From Patella vulgata (Eukaryota > Mollusca > Gastropoda > Patellidae): 64,000 nt of DNA. This document shows, one piece after another, positions 44,701-59,700 of the stretch (position 1 is its first letter; every line of letters starts with the position of its first letter). A program made the translations under genes and the position numbers. The DNA lies in the NCBI RefSeq assembly GCF_932274485.2, contig NC_065884.2:52948546-53012545 (forward strand), read 5' to 3'. Under the pieces are notes generated by a model. The model was not told the DNA's origin. It was given only the letters and a program-made list of their open reading frames with translations, and did not search any database.

Positions 44701-47700
44701 TTCATTTTCCATATCTTGATGGTCATAATTAGTAAACAGTTTGAAACCTAAGTGCAAATATACAGTAAAATTGAATTTGGCCATTGTATTGTTTGCATTC
44801 ACAAAAATTTCAACCAAGAAAAGGAGATAACTCTTGTAAAAGATATTGATGTAATCAAGCATAGTGGAATTTATTTAGTCTAAAAATGATTTACTGAAGT
44901 CAAATGAGGGGATTAACAAGTAAAAGTTTTAAAAGTATTTACTTATTTATTTCAGAGTTCAACTTTGTGTCTGCATTAGTCATATATTTAAGAGTGACTT
45001 TCCTGGAAGGTGGCCAACTGTGGTTGAGAAAATGGCCATGTATATAAGAACTGACAATCATTCTGTATGGATGGGTGGTCTTATGTCTCTTTATCAACTT
45101 GTTAAAGTTTATGAGTAAGTTTATACCAAGTTTATTTTAAGTTTTTACAATAAACATAACATACAGATATAAACAATGGGTAAACAGGTCATATCATATG
45201 TAACACATCATATATAACACAGCTTTTTTACTGTTTATTAATTTTAAACTATTTAATTGTTCAGTGTCTTTTGGCGAAGACTATGTCTGCAGCTAATCAA
45301 ATGTCACAGATGGTTTGAGACATTCTAAGGAGCACTTGTTTTGGGGGTGGGGGTGGGGGTCCCAAGTGCTAAAAAGAGAGAAAGAGAAATGGGGTTTAAC
45401 ATCCACTCGACACAACTAGGTCATTTCGGGACTAACATATGGTTTAATTTTTTTTAATAATTCACTTGCACATATAGGGGTCTTTAGCAGTGGGAGGAAA
45501 CCGGAAGACCCAGAGAAAACCCACGAGGTTGGACAGGCGACCCTACTCCTTGTCACGTACAACCGGGGATTCGAAACCACGCCAGTCAACTCAATGACAG
45601 ACTTTATGATACAGCGCGCACGCTGACCATTCAGCCAATCCCCCCCCCCCCCACCCAGTGCTAAATAGTTATGCATAGTGTTAAACGTAATTTACATTTT
45701 ATTTATTTATTTTGAGATTGATTCAGTGGACACCAGCCTCACTTTTGGCTTGTGTATATTTCCTACAACATGTATTTTATGAAAGTAAATTAGTTCTAGA
45801 ATATTTTTTCATGAATTAGGCTAATGTTTGAGGAAGTAAATAATCCATTTATGTTTGAGGAAGTAAATAATCCATTTATGTTTTCAGATATAAACGATTA
45901 GAGGAAAGAAAAGCATTTGATGAAACCATGACAGCCCTGTTACCTTTATTATATGAACGTGTGGTACAACTTTTACCCGATCTTTCCGAAATCTCTAATT
46001 TGTTACAGAAACAAGTTCTTAAGATCTTTTATGCCTTTACCCAGGTAAAATATTTTTTTATTTTTTTTTTAGAATATTCCCTATATTGTAATTAACACAA
46101 GGTGTCTGTGCAAGATCATACTTTTCACATTTCAAGTACCGGTAAATAGAATCATAGGTTGAAGGGATTTTTATATAACATGTAAAAAGGAAATTCCATT
46201 AAAAATGCACTACTTATTGTGGTAGGAAAAGCTCTAGAAAATAAGTTCCTCCAATTGGCTTTTATGTTGACTTCAAGTCATAGTTCAGTGAATGTAATAG
46301 GTTTTGAGTTTAAAGCAATGATGTTACAGTAACAAGTTTTGGTCTATGTGGTGGTTGAAGTAAATCATGTAAAGTATATCTTTTCTTTAGCACACTTGAA
46401 TTAAGCTAATACTAAAGCATCCAATAGTCAGAACATCTGCAAACATACAGCAGCTTTTTCATTAGGGTTGTAGATCAAACCTTACAGTTAGTAGCATCCT
46501 GCCTTGCTGAGCTACTGGGCTAAGAATATGCATTTTCTTAGTAGTCCCACTGAAAACTGCTGAATGTGTCAACAGACTTACAGATCTTAAGTTTATTATG
46601 TTCGCTTGATTTGCCCTCAGCAATAAATATAAATAAAAACAATTTCAACAATACCTAGAAATGAGATTTTCATTTTATACCTCAAATTTATTTTCAGATA
46701 ATGTCCTGATTCTTCTACTTGAAGAAATCGAAAGTCTAAAATGCTTGAAATCCTGTTTAAAGTCTGTGTCATGTGCATCTTTTGGAAAATTATAATTGTC
46801 CGCAGCTTAATCCATGCTAAAATTAATTCAGATTGATTATTTGATTAATAAATCAAAATATTAACAGTGAATAATCTCCAGGCTTGGATTTAATAAGATA
46901 TCCCATAAAAAGATTTTAGCAAAGATTATGAGTGCCAATGAAATTATTTGTTTATTTCAGAATTTCCTACCATTAGATACAATAACGAGAGATGTTTTTA
47001 CACAATGGATGGAAGTATTTCGAGCTATAGTAGATAGACCGGTTCCACCAGTAAGTGTCTAATATATTAGTCACTTTTAATTATAAGTTACTGTGCCCTT
47101 AATATGTATTCAGTTAAATGTTTTTGTGTTAAAACAATTACAGCTTTCATTATTTCTGTGCTTTAAAGAAATATGTTTTTTAACAGTATATATTGGCTGT
47201 ACATTTCCTGAGCTGATCAGTAATAGAAATAGCCATGTCAAATCTCTCAGCCTTAGAGAATCTGAATTTTAAACCTGTATTCTGTTAAATATAATCAAAT
47301 TATTAGTATTTGATATTATTTTAAAAGGAAACAAATCAAATAGATGAAGAAGATAGACCAGAATTGGCTTGGTGGAAAGTTAAAAAATGGGCTGCTCATA
47401 TATTGTCCAGATTATTTGAAAGGTGGGTTAGGTAGTTTTAGATTAAAAAATGTTTAAACCTAATAATTGTTTTTACAGATGGGGAATAAACTTGTGCGAT
47501 TGATTACTTAGAAGTGAATCTATATTACTAATAATTCAGCACCTAAATATCTTGTCAAAACATAAATTAAATGGATTTAGTAAACATTAATCTGTTGAAT
47601 TTTGTTAATGATGTTTTTATTAATCTACAGATATGGAAGTCCAGGAAATGTTACAAAGGATTATACAGAATTTGCTGAATGGTATCTGAAGAGTTTCTCT

Positions 47701-50700
47701 GGTAAGTATGGCATCTGAGAACAATTTGATAAGCTTTTTCTTTAAACATACATTATGCAAGAGGTAAATCTGCCTATTGCAGGTGTTTCTTTAGGCCCAA
47801 AATGTTATAACTATTAATTAGGCATTTATTACTGGATTTGAATCCGATCTACTGTTCAACACCCATCGTGACAATGGTAGCAATGACAATCAAGGCTAAA
47901 ATGATTTAAGATAAGGTATTCTCATCTTAGAGTAATGCAATTTGACTGAAATTTTCAGCATATTCCTTTTACATTATCTAGTTGTTAACTATTATAGTGA
48001 GAACTGTCAGCTCTTTATCTAATCTTCCATAATGTATTTTTAATATTAAATCAAATGTAATTATTGTTCCTTAGTCTGTGTACAATTTAGAACCCTGTTT
48101 TGTTGAAGTTGATAACTGTGAGATTTTATTGTAACAGTATGTTGTATATATTTATAGGTGGTATATTACAAGTGCTTATGAAAGTGCTAGATCAGTATCA
48201 ACAGAAAATATATGTAGCACCTAGAGTTATACAGCAAGCTCTCAATTATATTAATGAAGGGTAAGTTGATACCAGGGTTCTTAATCCATTTTCAAATGAA
48301 CCTGCCAGTGGTAACAGATAATCATCTTTGCAATGACAGGCATGTTTGGTTATGCCATACTCTATGCACAACAATAATTGCATAACATATTCAGAATGAT
48401 AATAGGCCTACTTAAAACTCTTGAATAAACAATACTTTTGCAATTGCATACTTAAACTCATACATCAACATATATTGACATTTGTAGTCAAATTTCAGTA
48501 AGCCACGATAGATGTATAACAAACATGTTTTTTGGTAAATTGATATCTTTCAAACACCTGGGACAAATCCACTCTATTTCTTAATGGTTATACATGAAAC
48601 ATGATAAAGCGACAACAAACATAATTTCATGATCGAAATAGTACAAATAAAGTATTTATTGTTTGCCCCCTCCCCAATACCTCCTTTTTGGGGTCTAAAT
48701 TTGGCCCCCTTGTTGGTGTTTTAAAAAGGTTAAGTATTTTAATAATGAAGACATGGATTGAAATCTAAAAGTTGTATCATAAAGTGAAAGTAAGGGATGT
48801 TTCTATCCATCAGAAGTGTAAAATCCTGAAAATCTTAATATAATCTTTACAGTTGGCAGTCTGAGGCACTTGAACACTGTTATTGATTTCATTACATTTA
48901 GAATTTGGTTAAATCACTGTTTTGTTTTGATAACTTTTTAAAGTTAATTTTCTTGTTTTACAGAATTGGTCATGCTTTTTCTTGGGGATTTATTAAACCT
49001 CATGTACAGGTATGTTGATTTCCAATTATTTTACTACTAAAGATTAGTTTTTTGATAAGTGATTGGAAATTCATAACTTGCTAGAAATCAGAATCTTCTA
49101 CCACTTACACAAACTGACATGGGGAAGGGTTAGGAAACTGGATTTGGTTGTTTATTAGAAATAATTCTACAGATTATAGAATTGCTCGGCTTATTTATAT
49201 ATTTGGTTTAAATAGAACATTTGTCCTGGAGCATTTGCCATTTATAGTTATGATAGACTAAATATTCCAGTGTCAATATGTGACTAATATGTAGGACATA
49301 CTCCTTGCAGTGTTTCGATTGATTAGACCTAATCCCACTTAACACTGCTGTAAAGGAAGCAAATTTCTGTTCCAAATTATGACTGGTCAATAGTCTGATT
49401 AACAACCAATAGTTAACAGCATAACAATATCGTTACGCTTTAAACAGAGCTCCAAATTGGACCAAATATGTTTACATAACGTTGCGTCATGACTCAGATT
49501 TTATTATGCCCAATTAACCAGTGCATAGCAGAATATTGCAGAAAAAACTAATTGCGTGACAAATGAGGCTACCAACACGGATACAATTTAAACAATACTG
49601 TTTGGAGACCCAGATTAAATGAAGGGCTGTCATGTTGCTGTACTGGGGATATGTTGATTGAACGGGAAAATAGACACACCCCCTCGAAAGTTCTAGTATT
49701 AGAAGCAAATCCAGCAATGGCCAGAGAGGGATTTCTCGGGCCATTGCTTCAGGAATATGTATGTAGGATAACTCTTGTGTTTAATTTGTAACCGGCACCA
49801 AAACATTTCATATCTTATACATTCAATATTGCTAATTATTTAGTCTTAATATATATGAGATAATTTTGTTATTTTTCAGACAATGATATCCAGTGTTATA
49901 TTTCCATTGATGTGTCATAGTGATGAAGATGATGAGTTATGGAACACTAATCCACATGAATATATTCGTGTTAAATATGGTATGTATTGAAATACTAATG
50001 TGGTTGTATACTGCCGGTGACCCTTTTTGGGTAGGTCTGTCCGCTCTAGTGAAATTTATATGGAATATTTAAATTAGGGAAACGAAGAAGCCTATTGAAT
50101 TTCAGTAATTTCCGTTTATTACTTCTAGAGTTATGGCCCTTGTTTTACTTTATTGAATCTTGTGAACGCTCTAACATCAAAAGTTATCTGCCGCTCTGTA
50201 TGAAATTTACATGCGTCATTTAAATTAGTAAAGAGAAGAATCCTATTGAATTTCAGTAATTTCCATTTATTACTTCTAGAGCTATGGCCCTTGTTTCACT
50301 TTGTTCAACCTTGTTAATGCTCAATTGATGAAAGTTACCATCCGATATGTATGAAATTTATATGCATCATTGAGACCCTTGTTTCACTTTGTAGAACCTT
50401 GTGAACCCTCAAACGGCAAAAATTATAATCTGATCTGTATGGAACTGTCTTATAAAGGCCCCCATTACCTACAAAGGAATAAATATGCGACAACCCTTGT
50501 GGACCGCTTGGATGATTTAGCTGCTGTGGGTGTATGTTTTGTTGCCTGGCAACCTATCTTTACATTAAATTATCAATAAAAAAATGCATTCAAATCCACT
50601 AAAGATCGCAGGTTAATCACATCAAGAATTGATATGGCCTGGATCAGTTAATTGATGTATAATTAATAATTTGGATAACATTTCAGGCCTAAAGAAAGAC

Positions 50701-53700
50701 ATGCAATATGCAGATTTAGCTCTTGTATAATACATGTTTACATTAGACAACTTTGGAGGCGATTCTTCTATTATTTACAAAGGTATTGCCCTTGTCAGTC
50801 AAAAGCAAGTAAATTTGAGTTGTTGCCCTTTTCATCTTTGTTTATTAAATTTCACATGTACCTTTTAAATCCAAATATTTCATAGGATGAATCAATTTAT
50901 TCTCAGTGTAATATTCCTATTAAATTTGTTTTTTTAGATGTTTTTGAGGATTTTTTCTCCCCGGTAATGGCTGCTCAGACAGTGTTTTATACAGCAGCTG
51001 CCAAACGTAAAGAAGTTTTAAATAAAGCAATGGGTTTCTGTATGTCTATTTTAACTGGACAAAATGTTGATCCAAGGCAAAGAGATGGAGCATTACATAT
51101 GATAGGTGCTGTAGCAGAAGTTTTATTGAAGGTGAGAATTAATTCCAAATTTTAATGTTCCTGATTTTTAAATGCAGAAATGTAGAATAATCTACATGCC
51201 TTTGGGACTTGGTACTTAATTTAATTACAGATTGCGTAAGAAACAATTATTTGATGATATAATGTTACATTAATTGAATTTGATATAAATAATACTTTTA
51301 ATTTGTGATAAAAAATGTAATTGATGGTTAGAATTGGCCTCTGATTATTGATTAGAATATTTAGGGACAGTGGATTTCACATAGAACATGTGTCAAAATA
51401 TCTTGACTGTAAGAATAGTTTTATAATGAATTTATTAAAGTATGTGAAATAGAAATATTTTTTTATGGTTAATTTTTTAGAGAAAAATATATAAAGATCA
51501 AGCCGAGTTGATGCTTACGTCCCACGTATTTCCCGAATTTACCAGTGAAATGGGTTATCTTAGAGCTAAGGTAAGCTTATGTTTTATTGTCTAATACAAT
51601 AGAAGACATATTGGTCCATGTAAGAGATATATTTGAGTTCTCAGATACTACTGCATCACCTAAAAAAAGGGGATTGTCTGGGATTCTCAAATACAATTGC
51701 ATTCAAACAAAGTATATTGTCCATTGCAATACTTAACTACTTATTATTTTTAATTTCAGGCATGTTGGGTGATGAGATGTTTCTCTAAACTAAAGTATCG
51801 TAATCCAGCTAATTTAACACAGGCTCTCGAACTGATCAAAGCTTGTCATTGTACTGATAAAGATTTACCTGTCCGTGTAGAAGCAGCTATTGCTTTACAA
51901 ATGTTAATAACTGATCAAGAAAAAGGTGAGAGATACTTGGATGACCATAAGTATGATGTCAGTGTCTTCGATAACATCGTGAAATATTTGTGTTTACTAT
52001 ATAATTATCCGGTGATGATGGGCTTGGTGCCGTAGTAGAACAATCCTAATTTCAAGCACTGTTATACTTTACTAATTAATCAGGCAACAAATAATTAAGT
52101 TCTTAACAGATGGTATGTATTTTTAACTCCTTAGGAGGCATGACCCAATCATTACTTCAATAAACATTGTGTTCGTCTTTGATTCCTGAGGTGAAAAAAA
52201 TACCATGCTTTTCCCGACTAACAATGACATACATCTACATCAATTACAGTTTCATTCAAGGCATTTTAAAGTGTAATATTTTTCAATTGCTTTTATTTTT
52301 CAGCCAAGACTTTCTTAAAACCACATATTAAACAAGTTGTGTTAGGTAAGAATAGTGTGGGTTATTATCTTACTGTATATTGTACTGACATTAGTTCACA
52401 TAAAACAACAAAATGCACTGCTACAATATTTAATTTGGTAAATATACTAGAGCTGGGTAAAATATTGATATAAGTCGATAGTATTGATTAGACATGCCAA
52501 AAAAGCACTATTGGTAGAGGTATGTTACTATTGATTATTCTCTTCATCTATTTTTTGTGTGTAGGGAGTCGACTCAATGTTTTCTGTGAGTTACTCCTTC
52601 CTATATGTAATAATACAATACCTCCTTCCTATATGTAATAATACAATACCTTCGGTCACTAAAATTACTTCAAAAAATCAATGTAGTATATTAAAAAAAA
52701 ATGTTAAAATTAAATTTGCCCTTATTTAAACAATACTTTGAGTTTGAAACAATTTCTGTTGAATCACCATATCATGGAATTCGCCAAATCGGAGATGCCC
52801 GGGGAGCTTTTCCCCTTTCAGAATTCGTCGACTCATTATTAAGTACAAATGACATCGCCCTCATTGATGACAAAACACTTTTATTTCTTCATTCAGAATC
52901 AAGGTTATTATTTAATGATGATAAACAATTTACGAATTCGTGATAACAAGCTCTTTATTAATATTTCTCTACTTTTAGCACGCGAATTGACAACGAATTG
53001 TCTGACATATTGGTATTTCGATACTATTGATTATCATTCGACATTTCGATGTAGATTATCGATAGTAAAAATCTCTATCAATACCCAGCAGTAAAATATA
53101 CTGTATGTTGTGGTTATGTTAATTACAAGTATCTACTTGCAAGTTAATACATCAAATATCAGATGGAGGGTACTTGGATCAAACATAGCAAATAGCATCT
53201 AATCTTGTTATCCATGCTGTAAAATAATGATTAATAGAAGTAGGAGCACTTGTTCGATCACGTACAATATATCAACATACAATAGTCATTTTATATCTAT
53301 ATACTATTTGTTGTTTTTTTTTAATTAAAATTATATATTATTTGTTTAAAGAATTGTTGAAGATTATTCGAGAAACTGAGAATGATGATTTAACTGGTGT
53401 TATGCAGAAATTTGTGTGTACTTATGTTGAGGATATGATACCAGTAGCAGTAGAAATGATGAGCCATTTAGTTAGTATTTTACCTTTATCATTTGTGTTA
53501 TTAATCAAAATGGTAGTAATACAGTTTGTTGATTTTGCTGTAGTGCTTCTGCTGAATAATTCTGTGTTTTCCACTAAAAACAACAGACATTGTTTCCTTC
53601 AAAATGTTATTAGAATGTAGTTTAGTGAAACCTGCTCCTATAATATGGAGAAGAAAACTTTTATCTTCTTAAAATAGACACAGATGAGCCAATTAGTAGA

Positions 53701-56700
53701 ATACTGTTAATGAGAAAAGTGTGAGATATGTATGTTTTGTGCTTGATATCAATATTAAATTCATTCAAGAAGAAAGTAATGCTCTTTTTATTTCTTTGTA
53801 ACACACCAGTAATTTTTGCTTCTGGTAATTTCAGGCAGAAACATTTGCCCAAGTGTTGACAACCGATTTTGATGGATCTGAAGAGAAAGCCATTACAGCG
53901 TTAGGAATATTAAATACTATGGAAACGATATTAAATGTTATGGAGGACCAAAAAGAGGTAGGTGATTCATACTTAAAGAGTCTTGTGCAAGCCCTTGAAC
54001 TTTGTCAATTTGTAGTCCTGTTTATGGGTATATCTGTGAAATCATTACAACAGAGTAAACAGATCCATCTAAAGTCATACTTTACTGTAATATCAAAGGG
54101 CAGATTTAAGTATATTGGATATAATATCTAAGGGATACTTGTTGGATGTCATATATTTTAATTATAGAATATTCTTAAGCTATTGTGATAAATTCAAAAA
54201 GGCTATAGTACTACTTTAGTTAAACAGTACACAACTTACTGTCAACCCAACCTCTGAAGATTTAGATAACATAAATGGGGATTAGAATAACGAATAATAA
54301 GATAATGAAGTTTTGATAATATATATTTCAGATTATAACCCAGTTAGAAGGAATAGTGCTCAATGTTATAGGAATTATTTTACAACAACAAATGATAGGT
54401 TAGTATTTTAAACATTTAGGATTTTTTCATCAAACTTTCTTTGTCAGTGGAGTAGATCAGATTTGAAGATATTCTGTTGTATGAGCAAATTATGACTCCT
54501 TATCTTATTGCAAATGTAAAAATTGTTTCTACGTTTAAGCTAATGGGATTATACAGTTCTACGATTAATACCAGAAAGAAAATAAGTGTCCTTTCATTAC
54601 ACATTGAACATTACAGAATTGAATTCTTTTGTATTTTAGATTTTTATGATGAAGTTTTATCTCTGATCTATAGTTTAACTAGTACACAAATATCACATCA
54701 CATGTGGGAAGTATTTGGTATGATATATCAAATGTTCCAGAAAGATGGCATGGACTATTTCACAGGTTTGTAAAACTTTCAAAACTACATTTCCGTATTA
54801 AACAGGCCTTGATTTTTTATTATGGTACATATTTCTTGCTGTAGCAAAAACGACCTAGAATGGCAATTTATATCCATCTACAGCATTTTTGAAACCACAG
54901 AAAACTCTACCATACGAGTAGCCAAGTATACTTTAGTTTTCTCTAGCTTGAGGATGTATGTATCTTAACCATGATTTATTAAATAGCTAGATGACATTTT
55001 CCCCTTCGTCCAGACCGTATCCAAAGCAATCTAGCCAGAATGAACAGTAATATTTCTTAATGATGATTTTAGTTTGCAAAGCTATTTAAAAAGAATAATA
55101 TTTTTTATGGAACATTAACTTGATTAGAATGTCCACAACGTTATATTTGATTTGTAAATTAATAGAAAATGTTTTTGTGTGATCTATTAACAGATATGAT
55201 GCCTGCCTTGCATAATTATATCACAGTTGATACCGATGCCTTCTTATCTAATCCACAACACATACAAGTTATTTATGAAATGTGTAAAGCAGTAAGTACT
55301 TTATGAAATATCAATTTTAAAGATGCATTCATTATTTTAAAGATGCGTTATGTAAGAATTAGCTGAAGAGCTGGCCGTTCTTCCTATAATAGTTCAATAA
55401 GAGATAATGAGAAATGAATATTGAAAATTACTTTATTCTAAGTGCAGTTACGAGTTTTTCGAGTTTTAACAAGTACCATTCCTACGGTAATAAGCAAGAT
55501 CCTGATCATTCATTTTATTAAATGACAAATGTGTTCTAATCCATTTGGGGGGTTGGATGGCCGAATGGTTAGCATGTGCACACTGTATCATAAGGTCTGT
55601 CATCGAGTCGAGGAGTAGGGTCGCCTGTCCAACCTTGTGGGTTTTCTCCGGGTCCTCCGGTTTCCTCCCACTGCTAAAGACCCCTACGCGCAAGCGAATT
55701 GTTGAAATAAAATTGAACCATGTTATAGTCCCGAAATGACCTAGTTTGTGTCAGTGGACCTTAAACCCATTTCTCTCTCTCTCTCTGATATTGGCTTGTC
55801 ATGTGAATAAATGTCTAATGATCCTGTCGCATTTGAATCTAGGAAAAAGTCCTGCAATAGGCAGAATTAGCTCTTACATAATGCATGTTTAAGTGCTGTT
55901 CTTGTCATTTGGCATAATTTGTCTTTCATTTATTTATAACATTTACCAAGTATATGAATATTTTGCTTCTGTTAGTAATTATCAATTTGTTACTACCACT
56001 GATGATTTGTGTATAGTTTGTTTGATAATACTGTAACATATTTTGGTAGGTATTGAATGGTGATGAAGGAGAAGATGCTGAATGTCATGCAGCTAAATTA
56101 TTAGAAGTTATTATATTACAATGTCCAGGAAAAGTAGATCCAGTAAGTCTTTATACCTTTCCTATTTTTTTTTCCTCACAGGATTAATCCCCTTCTTAAA
56201 AGTATTATCCTCTTGCAAACAGAAATAAATAAAACTAACTTGATCCTGTATTGCTGACAAACTGTACACTTAATCAAAGGCTGTATAGATGGAAGAGAAT
56301 AGATTCAATATTACACATTTTAATAATAATGAAAAAAATTTGAACAGATTAAACACAATTCTATCTTGATAAAAAAAAATAACAACTGAAGTGTTAAATT
56401 TTGTTGTGATTCTACATCTACCGGAACTGTGAAAAGTTATGGAATGCAATACAAGGTAAGCTTGATAAGCAAGCTATTTGAATTATTGATTAAATTGTTG
56501 ATAAATAGATTATTTTATTTTCACAGGTTATACCTACATTTGTAGAATTAGTATTACAGAGATTAACACGAGAAGTACAGACGTCTGAATTACGTACAAT
56601 GTGTTTACAAGTTGTTATATCTGCCTTGTATTATAATACTCCCCTATTACTCGATACCCTAACTAAATTACAAGTTCCTAATGTTACCGGTTCTATTATG

Positions 56701-59700
56701 GCACAATTCCTGAAACAGTGGATATGTGATGCAGATTGTTTCCTCGGGTAATTTTACTTTAAATTATATCATGCATATCGTATTTAGTTTGCATATTTCT
56801 TTTTTAGCCATTTGAGAAAAAAATGAACTGTTGCCATTTAATTCATGCCAAGAAATTTAACTTGATGAAATTAATTTTAATAGAGAAGTAGAGTTGTTTT
56901 TCATGCAAAGCCTATTGATGTTGAATTGTGTATATTATATATGTATGTTATTTTGTATATTTACAGGTTACATGATAGAAAAATAAGTGTGTTAGGATTA
57001 TGTTCATTGATGAATACACCTAATAATAGACCTAATGAAATTTCGTCAGTCGCTGCTAGAATATTACCAGCTTCCTTATTATTATTTCAAGGTTTAAAAC
57101 GAGCTTATGCAAGTAAGTTGATCTTTTAAAGACAGGAGTTAAGAACTTCTCTCCTACCATCCAACCTCGTGGGTTTTCTCCGGGTCCTCCGGTTTCCTCC
57201 CACTGCTAAAGACCCCTACGCGCAAGCGAATTATTGAAATAAAATTAAACCATATGTTAGTTCCGAAATGACCTAGTTTGTGTCGAGTGGACGTTAAACC
57301 CCATTTCTCTCTCTCTCTCTCTCTCCTACCACATGTAACAGATATGAAGAATATTTATTGATAGCTGTATTGACTTGGCATTTAACATAATAAAAGGTTG
57401 TGTCTAATGTTGTATCCAAATACATCATGATCCTAGCTTCTTTAAAGATGTCTAAAAACATATTCAAACTTGACTTCAAATCCCTCTGCAAACATTCTAA
57501 TCGCAAGAAAACTACCCCATGCCACAAGAATCAATAGTAAGTTGCCTTGTTTGTCACATGATTTGATGTGGGAGAATCCAATTTTAGCTTGTATTTGTCA
57601 TTACGCTCTGTCCATTTGCCATAAATATCAAAGCCTAATTAAATTCTTGAATTTTCCTCTACCAATTTTTCAGGGAATCTTATATTTTTTAGTAAGGTTG
57701 AGTGTCTCTATTTTGAAAATATTCTATACTTTTTTGGGGAAATAACTACACTTTTCATGGATGTGTATCGTTAATACTAAAACCATATTTATCAGGTCGA
57801 GCACAGGAAGATAGTGATGATGATGATGACGAAGAAGAAGATGAGGAAGGGGATGGGGATGAAGGTAAATAATTATTGTTGTAGCACAAACAGAAAAACA
57901 TGGAAGCAGTTTAAAAAAATGTTATTTTGAGTTACATGAATATGTTGAAAGGCTGAAGTTTTAAACACAAAGATAAAATAGTTTAATGATACATTATGGG
58001 AGATTTGATAAAGAGCTGGCAGACCTCACTATAATAGTTAAAACTAGATAATGTAAAGGGAATTTGCTGAAAATTTCAGTCAAATTGATCGACCCTGAAC
58101 CAAGATTTTAGCGATTGAATTTTCGGTCTAGCCTCGATCATTACTAAAGTCGGTACGATAAAAAAAACAAAAACTTGGTTATCCATTTCATAATTAAATC
58201 AAGAACGAAAGTGGAGCAGCAAATGGTATCATAATCCAGTGAACGTCACAGGCTAGTGTTCACATTGAGAGTAGAATATGGTCTGGATAAGTTAGTTAAT
58301 GTCTAAATAATAATTTAGATAACATTTCTGGCCTAAAGAAAGACCTGCAATAAACGATTTGGCTTTTGCATAATGTATGTTTAATATATGAATTATATTA
58401 TTTATTACAGAGGTTTTAGATAGTGATGAAGATGATATAGATGAAAATGGAAAAGAATATCTCGAAAAGTTAGAAAAATCTGTAAGTTTTATCCAGAACT
58501 AAGTTAGCAACCATCTGTATGGTTTTTCGTTCTCTACCAGATTGTACACATTTTTCATACAATGGACATAAAATTTGTATGTTTGATTGGATTCAAAGGA
58601 GGCCTATATAATTTCTGTAAACCCCGGTAATATATAATTGTAGGTAAATGGTGATGACAGTGATAGTGATGATGAATATTCTGATGATGGAACAGAAGAA
58701 ACAGCTTTAGAAAGTTTTCAAACACCAATTGATGAAGATAATAGTCCAGTAGATGAATATATAGGATTCAAAAATATTTTAGTTCGTAAGTACATCCATG
58801 CTGCATCCATAAACTGTAGATGGTTGTGGATTATTTCTATCTTGTCCTTTAATTTGTGTTTATGAACAGACACTTGGTTGGAATTCCAAGGCTATAAATC
58901 ATTGTTATTAAATTATCAAGTTGTCTAATAAGTTCTTGTAATTTTTGTGCATGCATCTGAAACTTCATAGTAGAATTGTATTCAGGAATCCAGTTTAATG
59001 TTGCGTGTCAGATTATTTCATCTTTTCTGTTTTCTATACTTGTTTGTTCTGAACTGAAGTTACTAGTTCGATGATGTATTTATTCTTTGGTACTACATAT
59101 TACAAATGAAGAACTTCATTCCTTTCACATGCAGGTAAACTGCATTCTCACCACATTTAACTGTAACAATATCATTATACAACCCTAAAAAAAGGAAAAC
59201 TATGATAGGCATTGATTAGGAAACCTATTATTTTTCAGATCTACAACAAACAGATCCTAATTGGTACAATGCATTAACATCCCAGTTAAATAATGAACAG
59301 AGAAAAGAACTAGAAGATGTCTTTAAATTAGCTGATCAAAGACGAGCTGCAGCAGGTAGGAGATTAATTCTAATTATTGCGAACCACAGTTCTTTTATTT
59401 TTCAAGGAGTAGGATTTTTTCCGGGTTCTTACAGTTCTGTCAAAGACACCTTTATTGAAATAAAATTGAACCATGTGTTAGTTCCGGAATGACCTAGTTT
59501 GTGTTAGTGGAGTTAAACACCATCTCTCTCTCTCTGCAACTTTTTTCAGAATTTCATCTTGTGTTTTGCTCCATTGACTTTAGAAAATTTCCAGATTTAT
59601 TGAATGAACAATGATCAATACAATGTTATATCTACTTAATAACATGATTATTATAACTATTTGTATTTCAGAATCGAAGCAAATAGAGGAACGAGGAGGC

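Noticed and set aside
50370-50579. Possible alternative exon of importin-7 in intron 11
   Set aside because: The frame lies in the reverse copy of element P and has no counterpart in importin-7; the flanking exons already join in phase.
52701-52943. 80-codon frame in the hAT-like element, considered as a transposase remnant
   Set aside because: No hAT dimerisation or DDE-region motif is visible, and the element's short length fits a non-autonomous form.
55549-55600. tRNA-like sequence with an A box
   Set aside because: It is the tRNA-derived head of a SINE, lacks the B box and cannot fold as a complete tRNA. The same applies to the other SINE heads.
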